Shown here piece after piece: positions 34,799-43,830 of a stretch of DNA of 63,551 nucleotides. The DNA comes from Neoroseomonas alkaliterrae (lineage in GTDB: Bacteria > Pseudomonadota > Alphaproteobacteria > Acetobacterales > Acetobacteraceae). A program made the translations under genes and the position numbers. The number at the start of each line of letters is the position of its first letter. Position 1 is the stretch's first letter. The notes under the pieces were generated by a model. It saw nothing but the letters and a program-made list of their open reading frames with translations. It ran no database searches and was not told where the DNA came from. The stretch lies in assembly GCF_014199195.1 (NCBI RefSeq), contig NZ_JACIJE010000016.1:1-63551 (forward strand), read 5' to 3'.

Positions 34799-35242
34799 CT
34801 ACTCGGTGCGCCGCACGGCCGTGACGCGGCGCTTCTGCCGCCACCCCGCAAAGGCAGCCCGGATCTGCGCCATCACGCGGTCAGGCAGTGGGCCGTAGGT
34901 GAATGTGCCGGTTCCGCCCTCAGTCAGACGCAGGTCGGGCCCGGGCCAGACGAAGTGGTTGTATTCGGTCACCACGACCCAGCACGGCTCGCGCTGCAGC
35001 CCCAGCCGTGCACGCGTTTCGGCCGGGATCTCGACCGCCGCACCAGGCTCCGCGGGCGGGGTTGAGGTGAGGGGCAGAACGACGACCTCGTCCTGGCCGT
35101 CCTCCTTGCGGATCAGGGCCACCACCGCCGACGGACGGTCCTTCGACCCTTCCTCGCGTCCCGCCGCGTGCTCATGGCTCCACAAATAGGCGTAGCGGAT
35201 CACGTCGCCGACCGCCGGCAGCGCCGGCGTGTCAGACCTCAT
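34799..35242 (-). CDS. PemK/MazF-like toxin
   Basis: The 147-residue protein looks like a MazF/PemK-family mRNA interferase variant: DRPSAVVAL near residue 36, EVVVLPLTSTPP near 53, then WVVVTEYNHFVWPG. The classical fold and the conserved arginine-proline pair are visible. It overlaps the antitoxin by 11 nt and is antisense to the phage late operon, between tail tube and tail chaperone genes. Confidence 0.7.
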   Translation of the reverse strand: MRSDTPALPAVGDVIRYAYLWSHEHAAGREEGSKDRPSAVVALIRKEDGQDEVVVLPLTSTPPAEPGAAVEIPAETRARLGLQREPCWVVVTEYNHFVWPGPDLRLTEGGTGTFTYGPLPDRVMAQIRAAFAGWRQKRRVTAVRRTE

Positions 35243-35495
35243 GATCGAAGCGCTTGTTCTCCTCTGGCGGCCGCGCCGCGAGGATGGCGTCCACGATCTC
35301 CTGCGGCGCGTCCTCGGTCCGGAACACCTGCCGGTCGCGCCGCTTGAGGCGCTCGTATTCCTCGATCGAGATCAGCACCGTGCGCGGACGGCCGTTGCGG
35401 GTGATCGCGACGGGCTGGGTGAGAGCCTTGTCCTGGTAGAGGCCGAAATTCCGCTGGGCCTCGGCAGCGCCCACCTTGAGCATCGGCTCGGGCAT
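35232..35495 (-). CDS. Phd/YefM-type antitoxin
   Basis: The 87-residue protein has the Phd/YefM start (VGAAEAQRNFGLYQDKA) and the strand PVAITRNGRPRTVLISIEEYERL, with an acidic C-terminal tail that should bind the toxin. AAGGAG 8 nt upstream fixes the ATG at 35495. With the PemK-like toxin it makes a moron-like pair inside the tail operon and would be transcribed in the lysogen. Confidence 0.85.
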   Translation of the reverse strand: MPEPMLKVGAAEAQRNFGLYQDKALTQPVAITRNGRPRTVLISIEEYERLKRRDRQVFRTEDAPQEIVDAILAARPPEENKRFDHEV

Positions 35496-35515
35496 CGGTC
35501 GCGCTCCTTAAACTG

Positions 35516-35530
35516 CATAACCTACATAAC
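35516..35530 (-). promoter_or_regulatory. Direct-repeat operator candidate of the tail-located TA pair
   Basis: Two CATAAC repeats (35516-35521 and 35525-35530) lie 9 bp apart in an AT-rich pocket directly before the antitoxin gene and the tail chaperone gene. The location fits the leftward TA promoter and its Phd operator. Confidence 0.4.
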
Positions 35531-35550
35531 CCATGAAGAGGCGAATTTCC

Positions 35551-35928
35551 ATGCTCACCCTCGACCTCCCCACCGAGCCCTACTGGCTCGACCTGCCGCG
35601 CGGCGTGCGCGTGGAGATCCGGCCCGTCACCACGGCCGTCATGGCCGCCGCCCAGGCCGCCGCACAGCGGCGGCTGGCCGCGCTGCGTGAGGCCGACGCG
35701 GCGATGGACCCCGACCTCGCCCGCGGCCTCGCCTTTGCCTTCCTGGCCAAGGCGCTGGCGCGGCATGCCGTCACCGCCTGGGAGGGGATCGGCGACGCCG
35801 CCGGCAAGCCGCTGCCGCTCTCGCCGGAGGCGGTGGAGCGGTTGATGGACCTCGACGAAATGGCCAGCGCCTTCTGGGAGCGCGCCCTGCTGCCCATCCG
35901 GACAGTGGCTGCGGAGGGAAACGCCTGA
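35551..35928 (+). CDS. Tail assembly chaperone, short form (gpG-like)
   Basis: The 125-residue product fills the slot of lambda gpG: it follows the tail tube and precedes the tape measure. The N-terminal LDLPTEPYWLDLPRGVRVEI and helical C-terminus (VERLMDLDEMASAFWERALLP) fit tail chaperones of related phages. An AAGAGG 9 nt before ATG 35551 supports that start over 35533. Its last codons contain the slippery heptamer at 35916-35922, so part of the product is extended to 36263. Confidence 0.78.
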   Translation: MLTLDLPTEPYWLDLPRGVRVEIRPVTTAVMAAAQAAAQRRLAALREADAAMDPDLARGLAFAFLAKALARHAVTAWEGIGDAAGKPLPLSPEAVERLMDLDEMASAFWERALLPIRTVAAEGNA

Positions 35929-36263
35929 GGCTCCGCGCCGCCTGGCACTTCGGCGCGGGGCCGGACTACTGCCGCGGCTGTGCCGCCCTGGGGCGCGACT
36001 GTGGCCAGGCCTGCCCCTATGCCGCGCATGCCCCCGCCAGCGCCGAGGGTGCCGCCCTGTGGGCCGCGGGGACGGCCTGTGTGCGCGCCGACATGGCGGG
36101 CATGGACCTCGATGTGGCCGGCGCCGTGGCGCTCGCCCGGGAGATGGGCGTCTCGGGCTGGGCCGCCGCAGACCTGCTGACCGCACTGCGTCTCGGCCTC
36201 GTGGCCGGCCTTGCCGCGCGCACCGCCCCCACTGACGCCGGAGGCTCACCCCATGGCGGATAG
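35551..36263 (+). CDS. Tail assembly chaperone, -1 frameshift product (gpGT-like)
   Basis: A -1 shift at GGGAAAC (35916-35922) joins the short chaperone to a 113-codon extension, giving about 237 residues. The extension reads KRLRLRAAWHFG then has five cysteines in 20 residues (YCRGCAALGRDCG region), a helical middle and an end overlapping the tape measure start. The extension has no good start of its own before 36081, and it is open across the zero-frame stop, which supports the shift. In lambda the longer gpGT binds tape measure and tube proteins during tail assembly. Confidence 0.75.
35916..35958 (+). promoter_or_regulatory. Programmed -1 frameshift signal
   Basis: The heptamer G GGA AAC (35916-35922) is in the correct X XXY YYZ phase, two codons before the TGA. 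After a 10-nt spacer, CCGCGCCG (35933-35940) pairs perfectly with CGGCGCGG (35951-35958) around a 10-nt loop, extendable by two base pairs. Slippery site, spacer and stem-loop together make a complete stimulator, nearly the same as the lambda G-T site (GGGAAAG). Confidence 0.8.
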
Positions 36264-38340
36264 TACCCGCCGCGTCTCGGTCCGCCTCTCGCTGGACGAC
36301 GCCGCCTCAGTCAAATCCGGGCTGCGTGAGGTGGGCGAGACCGGCCAGCGCGAGATGCAGCGGATCACCCGCAGCGCGGAACTTGCGTCGCGGTCCCTGT
36401 CGCTGCTCGGCCCCGTCCTCGCCGGCCTCTCCATCGGCGGCGTGGCTGCGATGGTCCGCTCCGCCGTGGATGCGGTAGGTGGCCTTGGCGAGCTGGCCGA
36501 GGCCGCCGGGGTCTCCACCGACGCGCTGCAGGCCTTCGGCTATGCCGCCACCCAAGTCGGCCTGTCCAATGAGGAGTTGCAGCGCAGCCTGCAGGCGCTG
36601 ACCCGGCGCATCAGTGACGCAGCCACGGGCGAGCAGGCCGCGCAGCAGGCCTTCACGCGCCTCGGCATCTCGTTCCGCGACACGGCGGGCAATGCGCGGT
36701 CCACCGAGGCCGTCATGGCGGAGCTGGCCGAGCGCATCGCCGGCCTCTCCGACCCGGCCGAGCGCACCGCCGCCGCCACCGCCGTCTTCGGCGACCGGCT
36801 GGGCCAGCGCATGATCCCCTTCCTGCTGCAGGGGCGGGACGGGCTGGAGCGCCTCACCGCCGAGGCGCTGCGCTTTGGCGCCATCGCCGACGCCGACCTG
36901 ATCGCCAAGGCCGACGAGGCGTCCGACAAGATCGCGGCCCTGGAGCGCGCCTTCTCCTCGCTGGCCCGCAACCTGCTGGCGCAGGTCGCCCCCGCCCTGT
37001 CCAGGGTGGCGGACGCCATCAACCGCGTCATGACCGGCGCCAGCCCGGCCGAACGGCGCGCCAGCCTGGAGCAGAACCGCGACGCGCTCCGCCGCAGGCT
37101 GGAGGAATTGGAGGCCGAGGAGGCCGGTCAGGCGGCGCTCTCCTCCCAGCCCCGCCGCGGCACCATCCAGCGCGGCGCGGTCGGCGTGGCGCGGGAGCAG
37201 GCCGGCGTCACCCGCACCGGGCTGATCGCCGAGATCCGCCAGCAGCTCGACGAGGTGCAGCGCGAGATCGCCGCCCTGGAGGCCGAGGCCCGCGCTGCCG
37301 AGGAGCGCGCCCGGCAGATCCTCAATCCCGACAGCCGCGCCGGCGGCGGCAACGAGGCGGCACTCCGCCGCCAGCGCGCCGCCGAGGACATCGCGCGCCT
37401 CCAGGAAAACCTCGACGCGCGGCTGCGCATCGAGCGCGAGTTCCAGGCCCGCCTCGCCCGCATCCGCGAAGCCGAGCAGGCCGGCGCCATCGACGCCGCC
37501 GAGAGCCAGCGCCTGGCCGCGGCCGCCACGCGGGAGCGCGACGAGGCGCTGCAGCGGCTGACGGCCAGCCAGCGGGGTGCGATCGCCAGCACGCGGGAGA
37601 ACCGAGACGCCGAGCGCGAGCTGAACGAGGTGCTGCGCGAGCGTGAGCGCCTCATCCAGCAGAATGAGACCGCCTATGAACGCTACCAGCGGCGGATCGA
37701 AACCCTCGGTCGGCTGGTGGAGCGGTCGGAGCGGGTCGGCCGCCCGTTGCCCGACGAGACCATCCGCCGCGAGGCCACCGCCGCGCTGGAGGAGCTCGAG
37801 CGCGCCGAGCGGCGGGTCGCGGAGGGGGCGGAGCGAGCCAGGGACGTCGGGCGCGAGCTCGGCCTGACCTTCTCCTCCGCCTTCGAGGACGCGATCATCC
37901 GCGGTCGCCGCTTCTCGGAGGTGCTGCAGGGCATCGGCCAGGACATCGCCCGCATTATCGCCCGGCGCACCATCACCGAGCCGCTGGGCAACGCGGTATC
38001 CTCGGCGCTGTCGGGCTTTTCCTTCGATGGCATCGGATCTTGGCTGGGTGGCCTGTTCCGTGCGGACGGTGGGCCTGTCACAGCCGGGCAGCCCTATGTC
38101 GTGGGTGAGCGCGGGCCGGAGTGGTTCGTGCCGCGCCAGTCCGGGACGGTGCTGCCAAACGGTACCAACCCGGGCGGCACCACCATCAACACCTCCATCG
38201 CGATCGACGCGCGCGGCGCCGATGCCGGCGTCGAGGCGCGGCTGCGGCTGCTGGCTGGGCAGATCGCCCGGCAGGCCTCGGCCATGACGCTGGATGCGAT
38301 CCGCCGCGGCGGCGCGGCCTACGACACCGTCCGGGGGTAG
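36253..38340 (+). CDS. Tail tape measure protein
   Basis: The 695-residue protein sets tail length. The N-terminal half has the minor-tail/TMP pattern (LVEL-like helices, ELAEAAGVSTDALQAFGYAA, VFGDRLGQRMIPFL); residues 270-540 are a long charged coiled coil; a C-terminal region (PYVVGERGPEWFVP) follows. At roughly 0.15 nm per residue the tail would be near 100 nm, an inference. The start at 36253 lies inside the end of the frameshifted chaperone. Confidence 0.93.
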   Translation: MADSTRRVSVRLSLDDAASVKSGLREVGETGQREMQRITRSAELASRSLSLLGPVLAGLSIGGVAAMVRSAVDAVGGLGELAEAAGVSTDALQAFGYAATQVGLSNEELQRSLQALTRRISDAATGEQAAQQAFTRLGISFRDTAGNARSTEAVMAELAERIAGLSDPAERTAAATAVFGDRLGQRMIPFLLQGRDGLERLTAEALRFGAIADADLIAKADEASDKIAALERAFSSLARNLLAQVAPALSRVADAINRVMTGASPAERRASLEQNRDALRRRLEELEAEEAGQAALSSQPRRGTIQRGAVGVAREQAGVTRTGLIAEIRQQLDEVQREIAALEAEARAAEERARQILNPDSRAGGGNEAALRRQRAAEDIARLQENLDARLRIEREFQARLARIREAEQAGAIDAAESQRLAAAATRERDEALQRLTASQRGAIASTRENRDAERELNEVLRERERLIQQNETAYERYQRRIETLGRLVERSERVGRPLPDETIRREATAALEELERAERRVAEGAERARDVGRELGLTFSSAFEDAIIRGRRFSEVLQGIGQDIARIIARRTITEPLGNAVSSALSGFSFDGIGSWLGGLFRADGGPVTAGQPYVVGERGPEWFVPRQSGTVLPNGTNPGGTTINTSIAIDARGADAGVEARLRLLAGQIARQASAMTLDAIRRGGAAYDTVRG

Positions 38341-38355
38341 GGAGGAGCGGCGCGG

Positions 38356-39045
38356 ATGACGGAATACGCCTGGCCGGCCGAGCTCCGCCCTTCGCGGCAG
38401 GTCTTCTACCTCCAGCACAACACGCTGCGCTTTGTCTCGCCGGTGACCCGGCAGGCGCAGGTGCTCCGGCGCGAGGGGGCGCGCTGGGTGGCGGAGCTCA
38501 CCTTCGACCCGCTGAATGCGCGGCTGGCCGGCGTGCTGGAGGGGCTGCTCGCCGCACTTGCCGGCTCGGTGAATACGGTCCGCCTGCGCGACTTCCGGCG
38601 CGAGTTCCGCACCGGCGATCCGAGGAGCCAGGGCGACGTGCCCTCCGGACCGTTCTCCTTCGACGATGCGACCATCTTCACGGATGACACGGGGCTGGTG
38701 GTTGGCTCCGGCACGCCGGCCTCCGCGGCGGGCGCGCCGCGCGGGGCGCTCTCCATCGCCACCCTGGGCTGGTATCCGAACGCGGTCGCAGTCGGCGCGG
38801 GCGACCACATCGGCATCGCCGGGCGGCTCTACATGGCCACCGAACGGGTGATGGCCTCCGGCACCGGCACCGCCACCATCCCGGTCGCGCCGCCGCTGCG
38901 CGCCGCGGCGCCGGTCGGCGAGCCGCTGGTGCTGACGGACGCCACCGTGCCGATGCGCCTCGTCTCCGACGACGAGGGCGCCAATCCCACCCGTCCCGGC
39001 CGCTTCACGGCCATCACCTGCCGCTTCGAGGAGGCGCTGCCGTGA
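38356..39045 (+). CDS. Distal tail-like protein
   Basis: The 229-residue protein follows the tape measure, as distal tail proteins do. It begins WPAELRPSRQVFYLQHNT and has a strand-rich body with EVAELTFDPLNA-like segments (WVAELTFDPLNA) and LYMATERVMASGTGTATI. I name it by position and pattern; family membership is uncertain. GTGA overlap couples it to the next gene. Confidence 0.65.
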   Translation: MTEYAWPAELRPSRQVFYLQHNTLRFVSPVTRQAQVLRREGARWVAELTFDPLNARLAGVLEGLLAALAGSVNTVRLRDFRREFRTGDPRSQGDVPSGPFSFDDATIFTDDTGLVVGSGTPASAAGAPRGALSIATLGWYPNAVAVGAGDHIGIAGRLYMATERVMASGTGTATIPVAPPLRAAAPVGEPLVLTDATVPMRLVSDDEGANPTRPGRFTAITCRFEEALP

Positions 39046-39632
39046 CCACCGAGGGCGATCCCGCCATCCGGGCGACGCCGCGCCTCACGCTGCAGGCCGC
39101 CGCCGCCGCCACGGCGCCGGTGGTCGCACCCGTTGTGCTCTGCGAGCTCGACTTCGCCACCGGCCCCTTCCGCGTCTGGACGGGCCTTGGCGACCTCTCC
39201 TGGGCCGGGCTCACCTTCGAGGGCATCGGCGACCTCGGGGCGATGTCGGAGGTGGAGGAGACGGTCGAGCTCCGCGCCGTGCGCCTGACCCTCACCCTCT
39301 CCCCGGTGCCGCAGGAGGTGATCGACATTGCCCTCGCCGAGCGCAGCTTCCGGCTGCGGCCGGCCCGGCTCTGGCTGGCGCTGCTGGATGCGGGGGGCGC
39401 CTTCGTCGCCGATCCGTTCCCGCTCTGGGCGGGGCTGATGGACACCATGGAGGTGGTGGACGGGCCGGAGCCGCGGGTCGCGCTCGCCTGCGAAAGCCGC
39501 CTGGTCGACCTCGAGCGCGCCGAGGTGCGCCGCTACACGGATCCGGACCAGCAGGCCGAGTACCCGGGCGACCGCTTCTTCGAATACGTCCCCGCCCTGC
39601 AGGACGCCGAGATCCGGCTGCCGGCGCGATAG
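39042..39632 (+). CDS. DUF2163-like tail hub protein
   Basis: A 196-residue protein whose sequence (LCELDFATGPFRVWTGLGDL, then LTFEGIGDLG) resembles the DUF2163 tail proteins that form part of the baseplate hub in alphaproteobacterial phages. Start is GTG, overlapping the preceding stop. It probably sits between distal tail protein and tip. Confidence 0.7.
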   Translation: MTTEGDPAIRATPRLTLQAAAAATAPVVAPVVLCELDFATGPFRVWTGLGDLSWAGLTFEGIGDLGAMSEVEETVELRAVRLTLTLSPVPQEVIDIALAERSFRLRPARLWLALLDAGGAFVADPFPLWAGLMDTMEVVDGPEPRVALACESRLVDLERAEVRRYTDPDQQAEYPGDRFFEYVPALQDAEIRLPAR

Positions 39633-39635
39633 CGC

Positions 39636-39986
39636 ATGCGCCATCCGGACTGGGTCGCCCGCCTCGCAGCCCTGCTGCGGGAGGCGGAGGCGCGCGCCTT
39701 CCATCCGCGGGAGTGGAACTGCGCGACCTTCGCCCTCGCCGCCGTGGAGGCAGTGACGGGGGAGCGTCCCCGCGTGCGCGTGTGCTCCTCGCTGCTTGCA
39801 TCGGCTGACAGCGCCGGCTTCCCGCGCGTGGCGCCGCTCCTGGCCGGCACCGGCGACGTCGTACTCGCCCCCGATCCCGACCGCCTCGGCGTGGTGCTCG
39901 ACGCCGGCCGCGTCGCCTTCGTCGGCCCGCGCGGCTTGCTCCGCGCCCCAATCACCCTCTGCACCCATGCCTGGAGGATCGGCTGA
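39636..39986 (+). CDS. DUF6950-like cell-wall peptidase
   Basis: The 116-residue protein has the HPREWNCATFALAAVEAVTGE block with a Trp-Asn-Cys motif (C32) like the DUF6950/NlpC-type tail cysteine peptidases that follow hub genes. A second expected catalytic residue, histidine, is not evident at the usual place, so activity is uncertain. Likely assists DNA entry through the wall. Confidence 0.7.
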   Translation: MRHPDWVARLAALLREAEARAFHPREWNCATFALAAVEAVTGERPRVRVCSSLLASADSAGFPRVAPLLAGTGDVVLAPDPDRLGVVLDAGRVAFVGPRGLLRAPITLCTHAWRIG

Positions 39987-39987
39987 G

Positions 39988-41973
39988 ATGCCCGCTGCCG
40001 TTCCCCTCATCGCCGTGGTCGCCGGCGCCGTTGGCTCGGCCGCGGTCGGCGGCGGTATCATCGGCGCCATCGTCGGCGCGGGCGCGGCGATCGGCGTCTC
40101 GCTCATCGGCGGCGCGATCTTCCCGCAGAAAAAGCCCCGGCCGCCCGCCTTCTCGGGCGGCTCCACCGCCCAGGAGGCGCAGCAGCGGACCCAGTCCTTC
40201 CGTCAGCCCATCGCCGAACACCAGATCGTCCTCGGCCGCGCCAAGGTCTCTGGGCCGATCGTCTTCCTGCACAGCAGCACCGACGACGAGGGCCGCGCCG
40301 ACGGCTTCTTCCACATGGTCGTGGTCCTCGCCGGCCACCGCGTTCGCGCCATCGGCGAGGTGGTCCTCGGCGACAAGGCAGAGACGGACCCCGCCTTCGC
40401 CGGGCTGGTGCGGGTGGACCGCCACCTCGGCCAGCCCGACCAGGCGGCGAACGGGAACCTCATCGCCGAGACCGGCGGGAAGTGGACGGAGCACCATCGC
40501 GGCCGCGGCCGGGCCTACCTGGCGCTGCGGCTGAAGCTCCGCCCCGAGGCCTTCCCCTCCGGTCCGCCGAACGTGGCGGCGATCGTCGAGGGCGCGGACA
40601 CCATCCTTGACCCGCGCACGGGCGCGATCGGCTGGTCCGACAACCCCGCGCTCTGCCTCGCCTGGTACCTGACCGCGCCCTTCGGCTGGAAGGCGGCCTG
40701 GGAGGACATCGACCTCCCGGCCCTGATCGCCGCCGCCAACATCTGCGACGAGATCGTCGGGCGGAAGGATGGGACGGCCGAGCGCCGCTACACCGTGAAC
40801 GGCACGCTCTCGCTCGCCGAGGGCAAGATCGAGATCACCCGCAAGATCGTGGCCAGCATGGCCGGTGTGCTGGTGGTCTCGGGCGGGCGGTTCTTCATCC
40901 ACGCTGGCGCGCCCGCGCTGCCGGCCGCCAACGTGACCTCGGGCGAGCTGCGCGGCGCGGTGACGGTGCAGGGCTCCCGCCCGCGCCGCGACCTCTTCAA
41001 CGGGGTCCGCGCCGTCTACGTGGACCCAGCGAAGAACTGGCAGCCGACCGACGCGCCGCCCCTGCTGGCCGCGAACTATGTCACCGAGGACGGCGGCGAG
41101 CAGATCTACCGCGACCTCGACTTCCTGCTGACAACCTCGCCCTCAACCGTCCAGCGGCTGATGAAGATCGAGCTCGAGCGCAACCGACGCCAGCGCGCGG
41201 TGTCGGTGCAGCTCAACCTCTCGGCCCTGCGGCTGCGGCCCTGGGACGGGGTCCTGGTCGACCTCGACCGGCTGACGCCCTTTCCTGCGAGGGTGGTCGG
41301 CTGGCGGCTGGCGCCGGAGGGCGGCGTGGACCTGACGCTCGCCGAGGAGGACGCGGCGGTGTGGGACTGGAACCCCGCCACCGACGAGCGCGCCACCGGC
41401 GACAGCCCCTCGGTGGTGCTGCCGCAGCCCGGCGTCATCGCCGCGCCAGCAACGATCGCGGTCGAGACGCCGCAGGCAGTTGCCTTCGCGGCCCTCTCCA
41501 TCGCCTGGACGCCAGTCGGCTCGGCCTATCTCGCGGGCTACGAGGTGGAGTTCCGCCCCGCCTCCGTCGCGCTGTGGCAGGGCTTCGCGGGCGGGGTGAG
41601 CGCGATCTCGGCGACCATCCCCACCGCCGAGCCCACCGCCTTCCGGGTGCGCGCCCAGGCCCGCAGCGGCGCGGTCTCAGGCTGGCGCGAGGCGCTGGTG
41701 CCGTCGCCGCCGACCGGGCTGACCGCGATCGGTGTGGCCGGCGGCATCCAGGTCTCCGGCAGCGTGCCGGGTGGCCTGACCCACCTCCAGGTGTTCGAGG
41801 CCCCGACGAACGAACTCGCCGCCGCCACCAAGCTGCCGGCCGAGCCGACCGCGCTGCCCTGGACCCGCGCCGGTCTCGCCACCGGTCAGGCCCGCTGGCT
41901 CTGGCTGCGCACCGTCTCGCCCGAGGGGAACGTCTCCGCCCTCGCCGGGCCCGTCACCGCCACCGCACTCTGA
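39988..41973 (+). CDS. Tail tip / host-specificity protein (gpJ/TipJ-like)
   Basis: The 661-residue protein has an N-terminal hydrophobic region (residues 5-44) as in TipJ proteins, the tail-tip domain (ANGNLIAETGGKWTEHHRGRG, YLTAPFGWKAAWEDIDL), and C-terminal fibronectin-like domains (SIAWTPVGSAYLAGYEVEF). The ATG at 39988 is 2 nt after the peptidase stop. It forms the tail tip that recognises the host and triggers DNA ejection. Confidence 0.85.
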   Translation: MPAAVPLIAVVAGAVGSAAVGGGIIGAIVGAGAAIGVSLIGGAIFPQKKPRPPAFSGGSTAQEAQQRTQSFRQPIAEHQIVLGRAKVSGPIVFLHSSTDDEGRADGFFHMVVVLAGHRVRAIGEVVLGDKAETDPAFAGLVRVDRHLGQPDQAANGNLIAETGGKWTEHHRGRGRAYLALRLKLRPEAFPSGPPNVAAIVEGADTILDPRTGAIGWSDNPALCLAWYLTAPFGWKAAWEDIDLPALIAAANICDEIVGRKDGTAERRYTVNGTLSLAEGKIEITRKIVASMAGVLVVSGGRFFIHAGAPALPAANVTSGELRGAVTVQGSRPRRDLFNGVRAVYVDPAKNWQPTDAPPLLAANYVTEDGGEQIYRDLDFLLTTSPSTVQRLMKIELERNRRQRAVSVQLNLSALRLRPWDGVLVDLDRLTPFPARVVGWRLAPEGGVDLTLAEEDAAVWDWNPATDERATGDSPSVVLPQPGVIAAPATIAVETPQAVAFAALSIAWTPVGSAYLAGYEVEFRPASVALWQGFAGGVSAISATIPTAEPTAFRVRAQARSGAVSGWREALVPSPPTGLTAIGVAGGIQVSGSVPGGLTHLQVFEAPTNELAAATKLPAEPTALPWTRAGLATGQARWLWLRTVSPEGNVSALAGPVTATAL

Positions 41974-41982
41974 GGCCGCGCC

Positions 41983-43824
41983 ATGCCCGCCCGCATCGAC
42001 GACATCCTTGTCCTCGACACCGCCGTCTCCAAGACCGGCCTTGCCAAGTACCTCCGAGACCGCGAGGCCGTGCTGCCCTCCGACTTCGGCGGGCTGGGCG
42101 ACGGCGTCGCCGACGACACCGCCGCCATCCAGGCGTGCTTCGATCGCGCGGGGGCGGACCAGAAATTCGCGATGATTCCGCCCGGCACCTGGAACGTTTC
42201 CGGCACCGTCACCCTGCCAGGCCCCGCGCCCGGCCTGATCATGCAGGGCACCATCCGCTACACGGGCACGGCGCCGACCTCCGTGCTGGTGCTCGGCGAC
42301 GGCGGCACGGTGCGCAACGGCGAGAAGCTCTACTCAGGGCTGAACGTCATTCGGCAGACCATCTCCGACTGGTCCTCCGAGGCGGACATCGGCATCACCG
42401 TGCGCAACGTCGACGCCTCGCAGATCGAGCTGCGGCGGGTGGAAGGCTTCACGATCGGCATGCGGACACTCGGTGATGGCCGCGGTGTCGAGGACAGCAC
42501 CTTCACCCTCGGCCGCATCGTCAACAACTGCATCGGGCTCGACATCTGGTGCGCGACGGCCACCGCCTGGAACACCTCCAACCGCTACTATGGCGGGCAC
42601 TTCGCCTGCGCGACCGGGGTGAATGCGGCGCTCGACCGCTTCGGCGTCCGCCTCGGCAACGAGCCCGGCGCGTACTCGAACCACAACCGGCACGTCTTCG
42701 ACGCGCCGAACTTCGAGCTCCGTCAGGCCGGCAGCAACATCGCCATCCCCTTTCTGAACCAGACATCCGGCAGCGCCATCCACGCCCGTGCCATGCGCAT
42801 GGAGGCCTGCTCGCCGCTGGCGGCACGCCACACCGCCGGCGCGCAGGATTGCGAGTATGACGTGGCCTGGACCAACACCTACCTGGTCGGCATCGACTAC
42901 ACGGCGACGGCGAACCGCTGCGGCAACGCCGTCATCAACCGGCACCGCGCGCCGGCCTCGCGCTTCCAGCGCTTCCTGGCCGGCGTGCCGAACACCCGCG
43001 CCGTAGCCTTCCGGCAGTCGGCGACCGAGATCGGGGTGGAGGGACTGATCGCCCTCGCGACCTCCACCACCACCGCGACCTTCATGGCGGATTTCTGCTT
43101 CAACGGGCTGACCGACCTGACGCCGACCGACCGCGCGGTGACGCTGGCGGCGAACCGTGGGCTCGGGTGGATGCTGGACACCTCCCAGGCCAAGGAGTTC
43201 GCTCTGGCGCATTGGCTGACGAGCGGCGCTTCGGGCGGGCGGTTGTTCGTGCGGGTGTTCGATGGGGCGGGGAACGTCCGCGAGGACATCGCGGGAGACG
43301 TGCTCGCCTCGATCACCACCATGCAGTGGAACGGGCCGGCCAAAGGGTGGAACGCCGGCGCGCCGATGGACGACGCCAACTTGAATCGCCGGCAGACCCT
43401 CCGCGTCGGGGCGTCCGTGGCCTATGCGCAGGTGGGCGTGATCGGCTTCGATGGGTCAATCGACCTGCAATCGCTGCGTCTCTACGGGCTGCCGGAGGCG
43501 GCGCCCGCGGTGCTGAACGGGACGCCGTTACTGACGGGGGCGCTGTTCGGCTCAGGGCGGCGCGAATTCGCAGCCGAAGTGTCCTGGGATCTGCCGAGCC
43601 TGGCGCCGGGGGCCACCGCGCTGACCGACGTCACGGTGAACGGGGCGCGGGCCGGCGACCTGGCAACGGCGTCGCTAGTGTCGTCGACGCGCTTCATCGA
43701 GCTCGATGCGGCGGTGTGGTCGAACAACACGGTGCGCGTCATGGCGCGGAACATCTCTGCGGCGACGTTCGATCTGGCGGCAGCGACGCTGTCAGTGGGG
43801 GTGACGAAGCGGCGGGTCCCGTGA
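41983..43824 (+). CDS. Tail spike / fibre with pectate-lyase fold
   Basis: The 613-residue protein carries the Pectate_lyase_3 signature near residues 34-52 (DFGGLGDGVADDTAAIQ), typical of beta-helix tail spikes that bind or cut surface polysaccharides. The last 135 residues form a separate tip domain (SWDLPSLAPGATA, WSNNTVRVMARNIS) that is repeated, in altered form, at 44131-44517. It is the last late gene of the prophage. Confidence 0.82.
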   Translation: MPARIDDILVLDTAVSKTGLAKYLRDREAVLPSDFGGLGDGVADDTAAIQACFDRAGADQKFAMIPPGTWNVSGTVTLPGPAPGLIMQGTIRYTGTAPTSVLVLGDGGTVRNGEKLYSGLNVIRQTISDWSSEADIGITVRNVDASQIELRRVEGFTIGMRTLGDGRGVEDSTFTLGRIVNNCIGLDIWCATATAWNTSNRYYGGHFACATGVNAALDRFGVRLGNEPGAYSNHNRHVFDAPNFELRQAGSNIAIPFLNQTSGSAIHARAMRMEACSPLAARHTAGAQDCEYDVAWTNTYLVGIDYTATANRCGNAVINRHRAPASRFQRFLAGVPNTRAVAFRQSATEIGVEGLIALATSTTTATFMADFCFNGLTDLTPTDRAVTLAANRGLGWMLDTSQAKEFALAHWLTSGASGGRLFVRVFDGAGNVREDIAGDVLASITTMQWNGPAKGWNAGAPMDDANLNRRQTLRVGASVAYAQVGVIGFDGSIDLQSLRLYGLPEAAPAVLNGTPLLTGALFGSGRREFAAEVSWDLPSLAPGATALTDVTVNGARAGDLATASLVSSTRFIELDAAVWSNNTVRVMARNISAATFDLAAATLSVGVTKRRVP

Positions 43825-43830
43825 GCGTGC

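Noticed and set aside
36307..38808. Very long open frame antisense to the tape measure gene
   Set aside because: It is a mirror of the GC-rich tape measure gene, composed of Gly, Arg and Ala runs without domains. The same applies to antisense frames over terminase (23475-25142), FtsH (49858-51717) and ClpK (51714-53603).
23036..43824. Gene transfer agent instead of a prophage
   Set aside because: The terminase is of GpA type, the portal is lambda type, and replication, recombinase, methyltransferase and lysis genes are present. GTA clusters lack these and have a different order.
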